DNA of 64,000 nt from Sphingomonas paeninsulae (GCF_003660165.1 NZ_CP032829.1:1364001-1428000), one strand, 5' to 3'. Numbered from the stretch's first letter, positions 19,085 through 27,825 are shown. The notes: generated by a model not told the origin, from the letters alone. Numbers and translations are program-made.

Positions 19085-20341
19085 TTAAGAGTTCATTGAA
19101 TCGAAGAAATCTTCGTTCGTCTTTGAATCCTTCATCTTGTCGAGCAAGAATTCCATCGCATCGATCGTACCCATCTGCATGAGAATGCGACGAAGCACCC
19201 ACATTTTTGATAGCTTGTCCTTGGCGACAAGAAGCTCTTCCTTACGAGTTCCAGACTTGCCGACGTCGAGTGCTGGGAAAACGCGCTTGTCGGCAACCTT
19301 GCGATCCAGCACGATTTCCGAGTTACCAGTTCCCTTGAATTCTTCGAAGATAACTTCATCCATGCGGCTACCGGTATCAATCAACGCCGTTGCGATGATC
19401 GAAAGCGAACCACCTTCCTCGATATTACGGGCCGCACCGAAAAATCGTTTCGGACGCTGTAACGCATTAGCGTCAACGCCACCGGTCAACACTTTACCCG
19501 AACTTGGAACAACGGTGTTGTAGGCCCGGCCAAGCCGGGTGATCGAATCGAGCAGAATGACGACGTCCTTCTTGTGCTCGACCAAACGTTTGGCTTTTTC
19601 TATAACCATTTCAGCAACTTGAACGTGACGCTGTGCTGGTTCGTCGAAAGTCGAGGAGATAACCTCACCCTTTACCGAACGCTGCATATCAGTAACTTCT
19701 TCAGGTCGCTCATCGACCAACAGGACGATCAGGAACACCTCAGGATGATTATCCGTAATCGCTTTGGCAATATTCTGAAGCAGCACCGTTTTACCGACGC
19801 GTGGTGGTGCGACGATAAGCGCGCGCTGTCCCTTACCCTGCGGTGAAATGATATCAATCACACGAGCTGACTTGTCTTTGACCGTCGGATCGAGGGTATC
19901 GAGATTCAGCTTTTCGTCCGGATATAATGGAGTGAGATTGTCGAAATTAACGCGATGGCGAACGACTTCGGGGTCATCAAAATTAACAGCGGTAAGCTTC
20001 GTCAGTGCAAAATAGCGCTCGCCATCTTTCGGCCCTCGAATTTCGCCTTCGACCGTATCACCGGTACGCAAACCGTGTTTACGCACCTGATTCGGCGAAA
20101 TGTAAATATCGTCGGGACCAGCCAGGTAATTGGCCTCTGGGCTACGCAGGAAGCCGAATCCATCCTGCAGCACTTCTAATGTACCAATCCCCATGACCTG
20201 CTCACCATTGTCGGCCTCAACCTTCAAAATGGCGAACAGCAAATCCTGTTTACGGAGTGTCGATGCGCTCTCGATCTCCATCGATTCTGCCATCTCAACC
20301 AGTTCGGCCGGCTTCTTTTTCTTCAAATCTTTCAAATGCAT
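19085..20341 (-). CDS. rho: transcription termination factor Rho
   Basis: A 418-residue hexameric RNA helicase ending transcription of untranslated RNA. The N-terminal HTH-like segment ([19 protein letters not shown]) precedes the cold-shock RNA-binding domain ([23 protein letters not shown]-like). The motor has Walker A APPRVGKT, Walker [17 protein letters not shown], the Q-loop and the R-loop GTGNSEI region. ATG 20341 starts the canonical MHLKDL; an extension to 20395 adds unrelated residues. It is oriented away from the candidate origin, like its neighbours. Confidence 0.97.
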   Translation of the reverse strand: MHLKDLKKKKPAELVEMAESMEIESASTLRKQDLLFAILKVEADNGEQVMGIGTLEVLQDGFGFLRSPEANYLAGPDDIYISPNQVRKHGLRTGDTVEGEIRGPKDGERYFALTKLTAVNFDDPEVVRHRVNFDNLTPLYPDEKLNLDTLDPTVKDKSARVIDIISPQGKGQRALIVAPPRVGKTVLLQNIAKAITDNHPEVFLIVLLVDERPEEVTDMQRSVKGEVISSTFDEPAQRHVQVAEMVIEKAKRLVEHKKDVVILLDSITRLGRAYNTVVPSSGKVLTGGVDANALQRPKRFFGAARNIEEGGSLSIIATALIDTGSRMDEVIFEEFKGTGNSEIVLDRKVADKRVFPALDVGKSGTRKEELLVAKDKLSKMWVLRRILMQMGTIDAMEFLLDKMKDSKTNEDFFDSMNS

Positions 20342-20474
20342 AGTATTTCTTTCGGGAATTTCTTTTCGGACGTTGAAGCCGAAGCAGCGAACCAAGGACT
20401 GGTGCTGGATGGCGCAAACCGAATGGCTGCGATGGAGGGTGAATTAAACCCCGTTCAAGGGTTAGTCAATCGAA

Positions 20475-20918
20475 TCAGAACGGTTTGACGACGACCAAAA
20501 ACACGATGATGACAACGGCTATACCCGGCACCTCGTTGAGCATTCTCATAGCCTTGTTACTTACCCGACGCTCACCCCTAACCAACCGTTTGGCGTATGC
20601 GCTGAGCCAGCCATGATATCCCGATAGGACAAGGACGAGCAGAAATTTCATCTGAAACCAATGTTCTACGGCAGCACCGCTACTAATGAGCAGAGCCAGT
20701 CCAAAAGCCCAGACCGCTACCATCGACGGGTTTAGAATGATGGAGATCAGTTTACGCTCGCGGTCGATCCAGATAGCATTTTCAGGAGAATCCCGATCGG
20801 CTTCCTGATGATAAGCAAAAAAACGAGGAAGCATAAACAGCCCCGCCATCCAGAAGACAACAAAAATGATGTGCGCAGCTTTTACCCAGAGATAAGCACT
20901 GCCCAGAAATCCGATCAT
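20475..20918 (-). CDS. hemJ: protoporphyrinogen IX oxidase HemJ
   Basis: A 147-residue inner-membrane protein with four predicted transmembrane helices, of the HemJ (UPF0093/CopD-like) family that oxidises protoporphyrinogen IX in haem synthesis. Family features are KAAHIIFVVFWMAG with a conserved His, MLPRFFAYH, NPSMVAVW, and MKFLLVLVLSGYHGWL with a second His. Its ATG overlaps the hemE stop by 4 bp, so two haem-pathway steps are co-expressed. Confidence 0.93.
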   Translation of the reverse strand: MIGFLGSAYLWVKAAHIIFVVFWMAGLFMLPRFFAYHQEADRDSPENAIWIDRERKLISIILNPSMVAVWAFGLALLISSGAAVEHWFQMKFLLVLVLSGYHGWLSAYAKRLVRGERRVSNKAMRMLNEVPGIAVVIIVFLVVVKPF

Positions 20919-21868
20919 CCCCGCACTCGCTTCAGAACCTGTTCGACATGCGCGATCGGCGTATCGGGCAAAATGCCGTGACCCAGATTAAAGATATGGG
21001 GCCGGGCTGCAAAAGCTGCAAGGATAGTATCGACAGCTTGATCGAGTTCCGCTCCGCCAGCAATCAGTACAAGAGGGTCGAGGTTGCCCTGAACCGGAAG
21101 ACCGGCCGGTAAATTTGCATGCGCCCAAACCGGATCAACCGTTTCGTCTATACCCACCGCGTCGACGGCAGTTCCCGTTGCATAGGCTGCCAACTTACCG
21201 CCCGCACCCTTCGGAAACCCGATAATTGGCGTATTTGGATGGCGCGCGCGCAAACCATCGACAATCCGTCGGTTAGGGGCAATTACCCATTGGTCGAACT
21301 GAACAGGCGAGAGGGTGCCCGCCCAACTGTCGAATAATTGCACGGCGTCGACACCCGCCTCAACTTGACCCGACAGATATTCTATTGTGGTTGTCACGAT
21401 TGCATCGATGATCGCGGCAAACGCAATTGGGTCGCGATAGGCGAGGCGGCGCGTTGCTGCCTGATCTCGACTGCCCTGACCCGCTACCATATAAGTGGCA
21501 ACCGTCCAGGGACTACCAGCAAAGCCTAGAAACGTCGTCTCGGTAGGCAAGGTAGCACTGACTCGTCTCACGGTCTCGTAGATGGGCTGTAGACGCTCTG
21601 GCGCCGGCGTAAGCGCAGTCAGTGCTGTATCCACTAGTTGTGGAGCGAGACGCGGGCCTTCGCCTTCCTCAAACCAAAGATCCTGACCCATTGCGTGCGG
21701 CACGACGAGAATATCGGAAAACAGGATCGCGCCGTCGAAACCGAACCGCCGTATTGGCTGGAGTGTGACTTCTGTAGCTGATGCAGGGTCATAGGCCAGA
21801 TCGAGAAAGCCACCTTTTTGAGCACGCAACGCGCGATATTCAGGGAGGTAGCGACCAGCTTGTCGCAT
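20915..21868 (-). CDS. hemE: uroporphyrinogen decarboxylase (start uncertain)
   Basis: Decarboxylates uroporphyrinogen III to coproporphyrinogen III in haem synthesis. From ATG 21868 the protein (317 residues) starts MRQAGRYLPEYR, which holds the substrate-binding Arg residues; FSDILVVPHAMG and FLGFAGSPWT follow. Homologues begin about 25 residues earlier, and the frame does read upstream as family-like protein (RLLDVLRGTR, then PPPVWL) to a stop at 21958-21956, without ATG, GTG or TTG. A CTG at 21949 would give about 344 residues, the usual length. An ATG at 21959 is out of frame by one base across a GGG run at 21949-21951. Confidence 0.93.
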   Translation of the reverse strand: MRQAGRYLPEYRALRAQKGGFLDLAYDPASATEVTLQPIRRFGFDGAILFSDILVVPHAMGQDLWFEEGEGPRLAPQLVDTALTALTPAPERLQPIYETVRRVSATLPTETTFLGFAGSPWTVATYMVAGQGSRDQAATRRLAYRDPIAFAAIIDAIVTTTIEYLSGQVEAGVDAVQLFDSWAGTLSPVQFDQWVIAPNRRIVDGLRARHPNTPIIGFPKGAGGKLAAYATGTAVDAVGIDETVDPVWAHANLPAGLPVQGNLDPLVLIAGGAELDQAVDTILAAFAARPHIFNLGHGILPDTPIAHVEQVLKRVRG

Positions 21869-22034
21869 GAGCCAGACCGGAGGCGGATCAAGTCGTGTAC
21901 CACGGAGTACGTCGAGCAGGCGCTTGGCCGGTTTTTCAAGATCGGACAGGGCGTCTCATCCTTAAAGATATAGAGATAAAGAGAAAATGAAGATGTTGTA
22001 GAGCGGTGTTTTGCGGGGCTTATCGTCTTCACCT

Positions 22035-22093
22035 GACTCTGCCAACAACTAGTCGGAATCGGGACTCGTGGATTCGCTGCGATTCGATGATTC
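22035..22093. promoter_or_regulatory. cluster of six GANTC (CcrM-type) sites in oriC
   Basis: GANTC occurs at 22035, 22056, 22063, 22071, 22081 and 22089. In random sequence with equal base use it would appear about once per 256 bp. CcrM methylates GANTC in alphaproteobacteria and its sites mark replication state. Confidence 0.75.
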
Positions 22094-22101
22094 AATACCC
22101 G

Positions 22102-22110
22102 TTATCCACA
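22102..22110 (+). promoter_or_regulatory. DnaA box
   Basis: TTATCCACA, the perfect DnaA consensus. Confidence 0.85.
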
Positions 22111-22133
22111 GGATACTGGTTAGGATTGTAAGC

Positions 22134-22142
22134 TGTGGATAG
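22134..22142 (-). promoter_or_regulatory. DnaA box (one mismatch)
   Basis: TGTGGATAG on the plus strand, reading CTATCCACA on the minus strand; inverted relative to the 22102 box and 23 bp from it. Confidence 0.7.
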
Positions 22143-22225
22143 TCGTGGGGTCGAAACAAAGCTTGTGGGCATCAGCGCTCATAACTGAGTTATCGGTCTA
22201 ACTGCCCTAGCCAAAGTCCATAGGG

Positions 22226-22234
22226 TTATGCACA
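22226..22234 (+). promoter_or_regulatory. DnaA box next to ppsR start
   Basis: TTATGCACA, a TTATNCACA match. It contains the alternative ATG at 22228, one reason to prefer the later ppsR start. Confidence 0.78.
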
Positions 22235-22245
22235 GGTTATCAGCG

Positions 22246-23061
22246 ATGAGTCGTCTTCACCTCCACCTTGTATCGGATTCTACCGGAGAAACGCTGGAGA
22301 TGATGGCAAAGGCTGCTTTGGCGCAGTTCGATGGTGTTGAAGTCCTGAAGCATTTCTGGCCGATGGCGCGGAGCGAAGGACATATTGAACGTGTTCTGGG
22401 TGAGATAGCGCATTCCCCCGGCCTCGTGATGTACACGCTAGTCAATCGTGACCTCAGACGAAAATTTGAAAACGGGTGCCACGCGCTTGGTTTGCCCGCA
22501 GTGGCTCCACTCGATGCCGTCAGTGACGCACTTTCAAATCTTCTTGGTCAGGCGGCAAAGGCGCGTCCCGGGCGTCAACACGTCCTTGATGCTGCTTATT
22601 TTGCGCGTGTTGACGCGATCCAGTTTACGATCGCGCATGACGACGGGATAAACTGGGAGAATTGGGAAGAGGCCGATATTCTCCTTGTAGGAGTGTCGAG
22701 AACCTCGAAATCTCCCACGTCGATCTATCTCGCCAATCGTGGATTCAAAACCGCAAACTTTCCGCTTGTTATCGAATCGCCCACACCGGAATTGCTGTTC
22801 AATTTGAAAAATCCACTGGTTGTGGGTCTCGTGACGAGCGCGGATCGCCTTATTCAGATCCGACGCAATCGTTTGTTGTCGCTCAATCAGGCACCCGAAA
22901 CCGATTACGTTGACGAGGAAGCCGTTGCCCGTGAAATCGCATTCGCACGACGAATTTTTGCCGATAATCAATGGCCGGTCATCGATATGACACGCCGATC
23001 CATCGAGGAAGCCGCCGCTGCCATCATCGCACTTTTCGGCGAACGTGATTCTGCGATATGA
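22246..23061 (+). CDS. ppsR: pyruvate, phosphate dikinase regulatory protein / PEP synthetase regulator
   Basis: A 271-residue bifunctional kinase/pyrophosphorylase of the DUF299 family that switches PPDK or PEP synthase on and off. It starts LHLHLVSDSTGETLE and has the P-loop GVSRTSKSPTS near residue 150, then the phosphate-binding and C-terminal RRSIEEAAA region. It is the first gene right of the candidate oriC, the position of CC_0001/RP001 in Caulobacter and Rickettsia. An ATG at 22228 is also in frame but lies in a DnaA box. Its stop overlaps maf. Confidence 0.94.
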   Translation: MSRLHLHLVSDSTGETLEMMAKAALAQFDGVEVLKHFWPMARSEGHIERVLGEIAHSPGLVMYTLVNRDLRRKFENGCHALGLPAVAPLDAVSDALSNLLGQAAKARPGRQHVLDAAYFARVDAIQFTIAHDDGINWENWEEADILLVGVSRTSKSPTSIYLANRGFKTANFPLVIESPTPELLFNLKNPLVVGLVTSADRLIQIRRNRLLSLNQAPETDYVDEEAVAREIAFARRIFADNQWPVIDMTRRSIEEAAAAIIALFGERDSAI

Positions 23062-23648
23062 CAATAGTTCTCGCATCGTTGAGCGCCGCCCGTCGCACGA
23101 TGCTAACAGCCGCAGGTGTAATATATGATGCTGTTGCGGCAGGCGTCGACGAGGAAGCAGCGAAACAGGCGTTGCGAGCCGACGGATTGGCCGCCCGGGA
23201 TCTTGCTGATGCACTGGCCGAGTTAAAAGCCGTAAGGATTTCGGCACGTCGACCCGGCGATCTCGTACTTGGTTGCGACCAGACACTTGCACTCGATGAT
23301 GGTACCATGCTCGATAAGCCAGGCACGGCCTTGGCGGAACAGTTGCGGCTGCTCTCGGGAAGGACGCATTCCTTATACAGCGCGATCGTCGCCGCTGAAA
23401 ATGGTCAGCCGATATGGCGTAGCGTCGATCGCGTTAAGCTGACCGTCCGACCGTTAAGTGAGGTCTTTATTGCGGATTATGTTCTGCAAGAGGGTGAGTT
23501 TGTCGCGGGCTGCGTAGGCGGTTATCGGATCGAGGGGCTTGGTGCACAATTGTTTTCCAAGATCGAGGGCAGCCATTTTACAATTCTTGGCCTGCCGCTT
23601 TTACAACTGCTGGATTGGCTACGAAGCCGTGGGATGATGCCGTCGTGA
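23058..23648 (+). CDS. maf: Maf family nucleoside-triphosphate pyrophosphatase
   Basis: A 196-residue Maf/Ham1-fold enzyme that hydrolyses non-canonical or ordinary NTPs to NMPs, linked to septum control and house-cleaning. It has LASLSAARRTML at the N terminus (usual LASxSPRR, here Ala for Pro), LGCDQTLALD with the catalytic Asp, KPG, and the GYRIEGLGA loop. It starts at an ATGA overlap with ppsR and its stop overlaps aroE by GTGA. Confidence 0.88.
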   Translation: MTIVLASLSAARRTMLTAAGVIYDAVAAGVDEEAAKQALRADGLAARDLADALAELKAVRISARRPGDLVLGCDQTLALDDGTMLDKPGTALAEQLRLLSGRTHSLYSAIVAAENGQPIWRSVDRVKLTVRPLSEVFIADYVLQEGEFVAGCVGGYRIEGLGAQLFSKIEGSHFTILGLPLLQLLDWLRSRGMMPS

Positions 23649-24457
23649 CAATGATATATGCCGAGGTCATCGGTGATCCGATTTCGCATTCGAAGTCACC
23701 GTTGATCCACAAATTCTGGTTGGCAAAGCTGGGACTGGAGGGGGATTATCGGGCCACTCTGGTGCCACCTGACGATCTGGAACAGTTTATTGCGCGTCGT
23801 ACAGCCGATCCGAAGTGGCGTGGATGCAATGTGACGATTCCCCATAAGATTGCGGTGATGGATCATGTGGCTGATCCGGGCGACGTGCGACAATCGATAG
23901 GCGCTATGAATACGATTGCCCGTGTCGAAGCGGGTAATTTCATCGGTACCAACACCGATGCCGCCGGGTTCTATGCCCCAATCGCAGATTTGAAACTCGA
24001 AGGAGCGAGCGTTGCCGTCATAGGAAGCGGGGGTGCGGCCCATGCCGTGTTGTTCGCGCTCTCTCGTTGCGATGTGGGCAACGTTTCGCTACTGGCGCGA
24101 AATCCGTTAAAGGGCGCAGGGCTTTTAGCGCGCTTTGGGCTGAAGGGATCGATCCACAAACTGGATGCTCCTCTTCCGCCGGTCAGTCTGCTGGTTAACG
24201 CAACGTCGCTTGGAATGACTGGTCAGGCGCCATTATCGATCGACCTGTCCCCGCTCCCCGAAGACGCTCTCGTCTATGATCTTGTCTATGCGCCGTTGCT
24301 GACGCCCTTGCTTGCGGCGGCGGAACAGCGCGGTCTGGATACGGTCGACGGCCTTGAAATGCTGATCGGACAGGCAGCCTTTGCATTCGAGCTGTTCTTC
24401 GGCGCTGCCCCGCCCCGTCAGTTCGACGATGAACTGAGAAAGATACTCGTCGCATGA
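23645..24457 (+). CDS. aroE: shikimate dehydrogenase
   Basis: A 270-residue NADP-dependent enzyme reducing 3-dehydroshikimate to shikimate in aromatic synthesis. Motifs: GDPISHSKSP (shikimate binding), NVTIPHK with the catalytic Lys, NTDAAGF, the GSGGAAHAV nucleotide loop, NATSLGM and DLVYAPLLTPLL. GTG 23645 is chosen because it overlaps the maf stop; ATG 23651 is an alternative. Its stop overlaps coaE (ATGA). Confidence 0.95.
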   Translation: MTMIYAEVIGDPISHSKSPLIHKFWLAKLGLEGDYRATLVPPDDLEQFIARRTADPKWRGCNVTIPHKIAVMDHVADPGDVRQSIGAMNTIARVEAGNFIGTNTDAAGFYAPIADLKLEGASVAVIGSGGAAHAVLFALSRCDVGNVSLLARNPLKGAGLLARFGLKGSIHKLDAPLPPVSLLVNATSLGMTGQAPLSIDLSPLPEDALVYDLVYAPLLTPLLAAAEQRGLDTVDGLEMLIGQAAFAFELFFGAAPPRQFDDELRKILVA

Positions 24458-25038
24458 TGATCGTCGGTCTCACAGGTTCGATCGGGATGGGAAAATCGAC
24501 TGTAGCAGCCATGTTTCGCGCGAGCGGCGTGCCGGTGTTCGATGCCGATGAGACTGTTCATATCTTGCAGGGCCCGAACGGTCTGCTGCTGCCTGAAATT
24601 GAATCTGCGTTTCCTGGGACTACAAATGCCGCCGGGGTTGATCGGGTAAAACTGGGCAGCGAAGTTTTCGGTGACGATGATGCGCTCCGGCGCTTGGAAA
24701 AGATCGTGCATCCAGCAGTTGCGGAGGAACGCGCAGTCTTTCTGGCCGCAAACCAAAGTTCAACGGTCGTCATTTTTGATATCCCGTTATTGTTTGAGAA
24801 AGGTGGCAATAAAGCGGTCGATGTTGTCATCGTCGTTTCTGCGTCGATTGAGGTACAGCGAGCCCGTGTGCTGGCTCGCCCTGGCATGACGGTTGAAAAG
24901 TTCGAACAGATTCTCGCTCGCCAAACACCCGATGCGGAGAAGCGTGAGCGGGCGGATTATGTCATCGATACCGGAACCCCGCTTGATGTTACCCGACAGC
25001 GCGTTGCAGAAGTCATTGCTTGTCTGGCTTCTCGATAA
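24454..25038 (+). CDS. coaE: dephospho-CoA kinase
   Basis: A 194-residue P-loop kinase for the last step of coenzyme A synthesis. The Walker A is GLTGSIGMGKST near the N terminus. FDADETVH contains the substrate-binding Asp, followed by the VHPAV and VIFDIPLLFE motifs and the lid around RVLARPGMT. It sits in the maf-aroE-coaE-dnaQ order conserved beside alphaproteobacterial origins. Confidence 0.96.
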   Translation: MMIVGLTGSIGMGKSTVAAMFRASGVPVFDADETVHILQGPNGLLLPEIESAFPGTTNAAGVDRVKLGSEVFGDDDALRRLEKIVHPAVAEERAVFLAANQSSTVVIFDIPLLFEKGGNKAVDVVIVVSASIEVQRARVLARPGMTVEKFEQILARQTPDAEKRERADYVIDTGTPLDVTRQRVAEVIACLASR

Positions 25039-25055
25039 GCGCGATAAGATAACCG

Positions 25056-25799
25056 ATGCGCGAAATTGTTTTTGATACCGAAACTACGGGGCTTGATCAT
25101 CGACAGGGTGATCGCGTTGTTGAGATTGGCTGCGTCGAACTGATCAATCGCGTTGAAACCGGCCGAACCTATCATGCCTATTTCAACCCTGGCATGGCGA
25201 TGCCGAGCATTGCCGAACAGATTCACGGTCTCAGTGATGCTTTTTTGTCGGACAAGCCAGAGTTTCACGAAACCGTTGAAGATCTGCTCGACTTTTTGGA
25301 CGACAGCCCGCTCATCGCTCACAATGCGATGTTCGATTGGGGATTTCTCAATCACGAGCTTGGCGAATGTGGGCGGATGCATATTCCGCTGTCTCGGATT
25401 ATCGATACGCTGGCGATGTCGAAAACCCGGCATCCGGGTGCCAAACACAGTCTCGATGCACTCTGTAACCGTTATGGCGTGGATCGCAGCCAGCGCCTGA
25501 AACATGGCGCATTGCTTGATGCCCAATTGCTGGCACAGATTTATGTCGAACTGACGGGCGGGCGTCAGATCGGACTGGAAATCGGTCTGGATGCAAAACC
25601 AATGGCACCAGCGCCAATACAGCAGGCCGTCCCGGCTGCGCTGAACGGGCGCCGACCGCGCGGCCATGAAATTTCAACCGAAGAACGCATCCGTCACCGC
25701 CTTTTTGTTGCTCGCCTGAAGGAACCGCTCTGGGCGCAGGGCGATGGGTGGCACGAACCGACAGTCTCACGCGTTGATGCGAGAGCCGACACGGCATAG
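25056..25799 (+). CDS. dnaQ: DNA polymerase III epsilon subunit (proofreading exonuclease)
   Basis: A 247-residue DEDDh 3'-5' exonuclease. ExoI is FDTETTGLD, ExoII is LIAHNAMFDWGFLNHEL, and ExoIII is HGALLDAQLLAQIY with the catalytic His. A variable tail of about 80 residues should bind the alpha subunit. The gap to coaE is 17 bp, so it belongs to the same unit, and 37 bp separate it from hpf. Confidence 0.95.
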   Translation: MREIVFDTETTGLDHRQGDRVVEIGCVELINRVETGRTYHAYFNPGMAMPSIAEQIHGLSDAFLSDKPEFHETVEDLLDFLDDSPLIAHNAMFDWGFLNHELGECGRMHIPLSRIIDTLAMSKTRHPGAKHSLDALCNRYGVDRSQRLKHGALLDAQLLAQIYVELTGGRQIGLEIGLDAKPMAPAPIQQAVPAALNGRRPRGHEISTEERIRHRLFVARLKEPLWAQGDGWHEPTVSRVDARADTA

Positions 25800-25836
25800 T
25801 CTCATGCCGTTCCCTTTGTTCAAGGAGTCGAACCCA

Positions 25837-26424
25837 ATGGAAATTCGCGTATCTGGCCATCAGGTCAACACCGGCGATGCGCTCCGCGCCCATGTCGAAG
25901 AGCGACTTCAGGGTATCGCGCAGAAATATTTCGCGCGAGCGATCGCGTCGCACGTTACGTTCGGACGTGGACCACGCGACAATGGTTTTTCCTGCGATAT
26001 CGTCGCCCACGTCATGCAGGGCCTGATCCTGAAAGGGTCGGGTAACGCGATGGAAGCCCATCCTGCCTTCGATGAAGCCGCCGAAAAGATCGAGCGCCAG
26101 TTGCGCCGTTATATGCGGCGATTGAAGGATCATAAGGGTGGTGCGCCCGTTGAAACCGCCGAACCGGCAGAAGCTGGTTATCAGGCGGGCTACACCGTCT
26201 TCGAAGGCGCCGATGAGGAATCCGAAGTCAGCGACCACCCCGCAATCGTTGCCGAAACCCGCGTCGATGTGCCCGATGCGAGCGTATCTGACGCGGTAAT
26301 GATGCTCGATCTGCGCAACACCAATGCTCTGCTTTTCAAAAATAGTGGGACGGGATCGTTCAATATGGTCTATCGGCGCGGCGATGGCACGATCGGATGG
26401 GTAGAGCCGCAGCGCGCGGCGTGA
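25837..26424 (+). CDS. hpf: ribosome hibernation promoting factor, long form
   Basis: A 195-residue long-form HPF that dimerises 70S ribosomes to inactive 100S in stationary phase or stress. The N-terminal ribosome-binding domain (MEIRVSGHQVNTGDALRAHVEE to about residue 100) is followed by a low-complexity linker and the C-terminal dimerisation domain (MMLDLRNTNALLFKNSGTGSFNMVYRRGDGTIGWVEP-type). ATG 25837 is preceded by AAGGAG at 25822-25827. It precedes ptsN, as in the rpoN-hpf-ptsN module, but rpoN is not here. Confidence 0.95.
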   Translation: MEIRVSGHQVNTGDALRAHVEERLQGIAQKYFARAIASHVTFGRGPRDNGFSCDIVAHVMQGLILKGSGNAMEAHPAFDEAAEKIERQLRRYMRRLKDHKGGAPVETAEPAEAGYQAGYTVFEGADEESEVSDHPAIVAETRVDVPDASVSDAVMMLDLRNTNALLFKNSGTGSFNMVYRRGDGTIGWVEPQRAA

Positions 26425-26465
26425 TCTCCCCAGTCGAATCGGCCGATACCCAATTCGGACCAAAT

Positions 26466-26933
26466 ATGAACGACTTGATTGATTTCCTTCGTCCCAGCGC
26501 TGTGGTTGCAGCGCTGGCCGTCCCGACCAAAAAGGCTCTGTTTCAGCTGTTGGCGACGCTTGCCGAAACTGCCCACGGCGTCGATGCGGCGCTTGTCGTC
26601 GAACGATTGACTGAACGCGAGCGACTGGGCTCGACAGGATTTGGCGGCGGTATTGCAATCCCGCACGGCAAGATCGAAGGTCTCGATCATGTCGTGGGGG
26701 TTGTCGCACAACTTGCCGAGCCCATCGACTTTTCGGCCATCGACGATTTACCTGTCGATCTGGTTTTCATGCTGCTTTCCCCGGTCGACGCGGGTGCCGA
26801 TCATCTGAAGGCACTTGCTCAGGTCAGTCGGGCCCTGCGGGACAGGACATTGGTTGCAAAGCTGCGCGGTTCGGCGAGCAATGATGCCCTGTTCGCATTG
26901 TTCGCGGCTGGCGAAACGCGCGATGCAGCCTGA
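26466..26933 (+). CDS. ptsN: PTS IIA-like nitrogen-regulatory protein PtsN
   Basis: A 155-residue EIIA-Ntr domain protein receiving phosphate from EI-Ntr/NPr and regulating metabolism. The phospho-acceptor His is H67 in IAIPHGKIEG, with FGGGIAIPHGK typical of the family. The ATG at 26466 gives the usual N terminus; 26397 adds unrelated residues. Its 3' end overlaps the next gene by 11 bp. Confidence 0.95.
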   Translation: MNDLIDFLRPSAVVAALAVPTKKALFQLLATLAETAHGVDAALVVERLTERERLGSTGFGGGIAIPHGKIEGLDHVVGVVAQLAEPIDFSAIDDLPVDLVFMLLSPVDAGADHLKALAQVSRALRDRTLVAKLRGSASNDALFALFAAGETRDAA

Positions 26934-27390
26934 CGAGCAATCGCAAAGCGGGGCTGGAGCACATCATCGTGCACTGGAGTCGCTCTATCGATCTGCGCCG
27001 ATCAATAAATTATTCCCGTCGACCCTCCATATTGTCGAAGATGGATTTGCGCGGATAAGTTTCGCTGTCGGCCCCGAACATTATCACGCTGCCGGCGCGG
27101 TCCACGGAACGGCTTATTTCAAGATGCTCGACGATGCTGCGTTCTACGCGGTGAACAGTCTCGTCACTGATCGGTTTATCCTGACAACCGCTTTCAACCT
27201 GCTTTTCACAAAACCACTTAAAGCAGGCGTCGTTACTGCCGAAGGCCGCTGGATCAGCGGGCAACGACGTGTGTTCGTCGCAGACGCGCGGCTCATCGAT
27301 GCCGATGGCGAGGAAGCGGCGCGAGGTACTGGCACGTTCATGCGATCGAGCATCCCTCTCTCGACTCTGCCGGGATACGCGCGACCGTGA
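26923..27390 (+). CDS. PaaI-family hotdog thioesterase
   Basis: A 155-residue hotdog-fold protein. HAAGAVHGTAYFKMLDDAAFYAV holds the usual HGG/HG...DxA catalytic region, and the segment TAFNLLFTKPLKAGVVTAEGRWI fits the central helix-strand unit of PaaI-type acyl-CoA thioesterases. The natural acyl-CoA substrate is unknown. It overlaps ptsN at its 5' end and the DUF1491 gene at its 3' end (GTGA), so it is in the same operon. Confidence 0.83.
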   Translation: MQPDEQSQSGAGAHHRALESLYRSAPINKLFPSTLHIVEDGFARISFAVGPEHYHAAGAVHGTAYFKMLDDAAFYAVNSLVTDRFILTTAFNLLFTKPLKAGVVTAEGRWISGQRRVFVADARLIDADGEEAARGTGTFMRSSIPLSTLPGYARP

Positions 27391-27728
27391 CGGCTCGGCT
27401 CACGAGCGCAATGCTGGTGAGCAGTTTGATTCGACTGGTGGCGCAGGCTGGCGGCAACGCGGTTGTGCTTTCAAAAGGCGACCCGGACGCTGGCGCGATC
27501 CTGTTGTTTTGCACTGAGCGTGGCGTTTTCACGTCAATCCAGGAACGCATTCTAAACATGGAAGGTCGATATTGCTGGCAGTCCGTCGGACCAACCGCCA
27601 CCGACTCGTTAACTGAGGTTGATGCGTATTTAAGCCGCCGCAGGACGAGAGACAGCGATATGTGGTTAATCGAACTGGACATCGCGAATGCCGAACGGTT
27701 CGCCGCTGAAACGATCGCGATTGATTGA
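27387..27728 (+). CDS. DUF1491 family protein
   Basis: A 113-residue soluble protein, starting at a GTG that overlaps the preceding stop. RLTSAMLVSSLIRLVAQAGGNAVVLSKGDPDAG and the ILLFCTERG and ERILNMEGRYCW segments match the alphaproteobacterial DUF1491 family, function unknown. It is the last gene of the hpf-ptsN-thioesterase unit. Confidence 0.82.
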   Translation: MTARLTSAMLVSSLIRLVAQAGGNAVVLSKGDPDAGAILLFCTERGVFTSIQERILNMEGRYCWQSVGPTATDSLTEVDAYLSRRRTRDSDMWLIELDIANAERFAAETIAID

Positions 27729-27825
27729 CTCTATTGCGCTGCACAATGACAGGGGCGATCTTTCCAGTGCGACACCGCGCTCTCGTTCCCGTGTTTTTTG
27801 GGACTCGTGCGGACCGTAGTCGGAA

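Larger units (their letters stand above)
21960..22245. other. candidate chromosomal replication origin (oriC)
   Basis: This non-coding stretch between hemE and ppsR is in the position of the Caulobacter/Rickettsia-type oriC. It has an AT-rich purine-biased segment (about 21959-22002), six GANTC sites at 22035-22093, DnaA boxes at 22102-22110 and 22134-22142 (inverted) and 22226-22234, and a palindrome ATAACT-G-AGTTAT at 22181-22193. Genes on each side mostly read away from it, and parAB/parS lie 5-9 kb away. No dnaA gene is adjacent, which is normal for this group. Confidence 0.82.

Noticed and set aside
21634-22095. Open frame antisense to hemE that enters the origin region
   Set aside because: No family match, no ribosome-binding site, and it covers the conserved hemE N-terminal coding sequence.
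22164-22172. Possible DnaA box TGTGGGCAT on the minus strand
   Set aside because: Three mismatches to TTATCCACA; too weak to list.
25399-26709. Open frame of 436 codons on the minus strand
   Set aside because: Lies antisense to dnaQ, hpf and ptsN, which have clear motifs; the antisense translation shows no family pattern.
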